A DNA stretch of 5,717 nt from JBKGYG01 sp046546235 (GTDB lineage Bacteria; Bacillota; Clostridia; Lachnospirales; DSM-24629), in contig JBKGYG010000080.1 of the NCBI GenBank assembly GCA_046546235.1, positions 1 to 5,717 of the forward strand. Direction: 5' to 3'. Shown in pieces: positions 5,596-5,717 of the stretch; the first letter of the stretch is position 1; each line of letters opens with the position of its first letter. A program made the position numbers and the translations under genes. Under the pieces are notes generated by a model. That model did no database searches. It was not told the origin of the DNA and worked only from the letters and a program-made list of their open reading frames with translations.

Positions 5596-5717
5596 TTACA
5601 ACCTTGCCTGCAAACCCTCATAAACCTGCTCCAGCAAATAGACCTTAATATCGCGCTGAAAATCTTCATCATTCATCATTTTAGCAAATACCTTCTGATT
5701 CTTATTCATACGCCCCA
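5596..5717 (-). CDS. C-terminal end of a gene continuing past the window (possibly a type I restriction R/helicase-like protein)
   Basis: The last 40 codons are open to the window edge and end at TAA (5598-5596): NKNQKVFAKMMNDEDFQRDI...LLEQVYEGLQARL. The charged helical tail with MMNDEDFQ followed by a VYEGL helix reminds me of C-terminal tails of HsdR-like type I restriction or large helicase proteins, but there is no diagnostic motif in this fragment. Codon use (CAG, CGC, CTG, GAG) is clearly more GC-rich than in the genes that follow, so it probably belongs to a different sequence layer than the AT-rich cassette. An internal ATG at 5708-5706 would give a 37-residue peptide, but it has no good ribosome binding site, so I read this as a partial gene. 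Confidence 0.55.
   Translation of the reverse strand, partial: GRMNKNQKVFAKMMNDEDFQRDIKVYLLEQVYEGLQARL

Overview
The window reads as an accessory (probably defence) cassette in a low-GC Firmicute. The evidence is the very AT-rich coding sequence (rows of the two large genes that I counted are about 17-30% GC), strong AGGAGG- and GAGGTGAT-type ribosome binding sites, and a CPBP-type membrane protease remnant of the kind common in lactobacilli, enterococci and staphylococci. I cannot name the species. Everything supported lies on the minus strand, so transcription runs from high to low coordinates.

Layout in transcription order. (1) 5717-5596: the 3' end of a gene that continues beyond the window, richer in G and C than what follows; its tail resembles the end of a large helicase/type I restriction R-type protein, but this is weak. 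(2) 5501-4527: a 324-residue protein with two N-terminal membrane segments and a cytoplasmic domain I do not recognise. (3) About 4526-3430: roughly 1.1 kb with no credible gene, clearly richer in GC (43-48% in most rows counted) than the genes on either side and packed with perfect hairpins, including an 11-bp, a 10-bp and an 8-bp helix. Its unpaired segments are purine- and GAAA-rich on the minus strand. I call it a candidate large structured non-coding RNA on the minus strand. (4) 3378-328: a 1016-residue SIR2 / STAND-type P-loop NTPase / TPR-like protein, similar in architecture to single-protein SIR2-STAND anti-phage sensors (Avs5-like), with a C-terminal tail that looks like a cold-shock/OB fold. 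(5) 326-1: a broken CPBP intramembrane protease gene, with its 5' end missing and one frameshift, whose remains abut the end of the SIR2 gene.

Working hypothesis (inference). The two-membrane-segment protein, the large RNA and the SIR2-STAND protein form one co-directional unit. The SIR2 domain would be the NAD+-consuming effector, the STAND/TPR part the sensor and oligomerisation module, and the OB-like tail a possible contact to the RNA. What the RNA and the membrane protein do is unknown. The shift in base composition at the right edge and the broken CPBP gene at the left edge are what one would expect of an inserted cassette in a variable locus.
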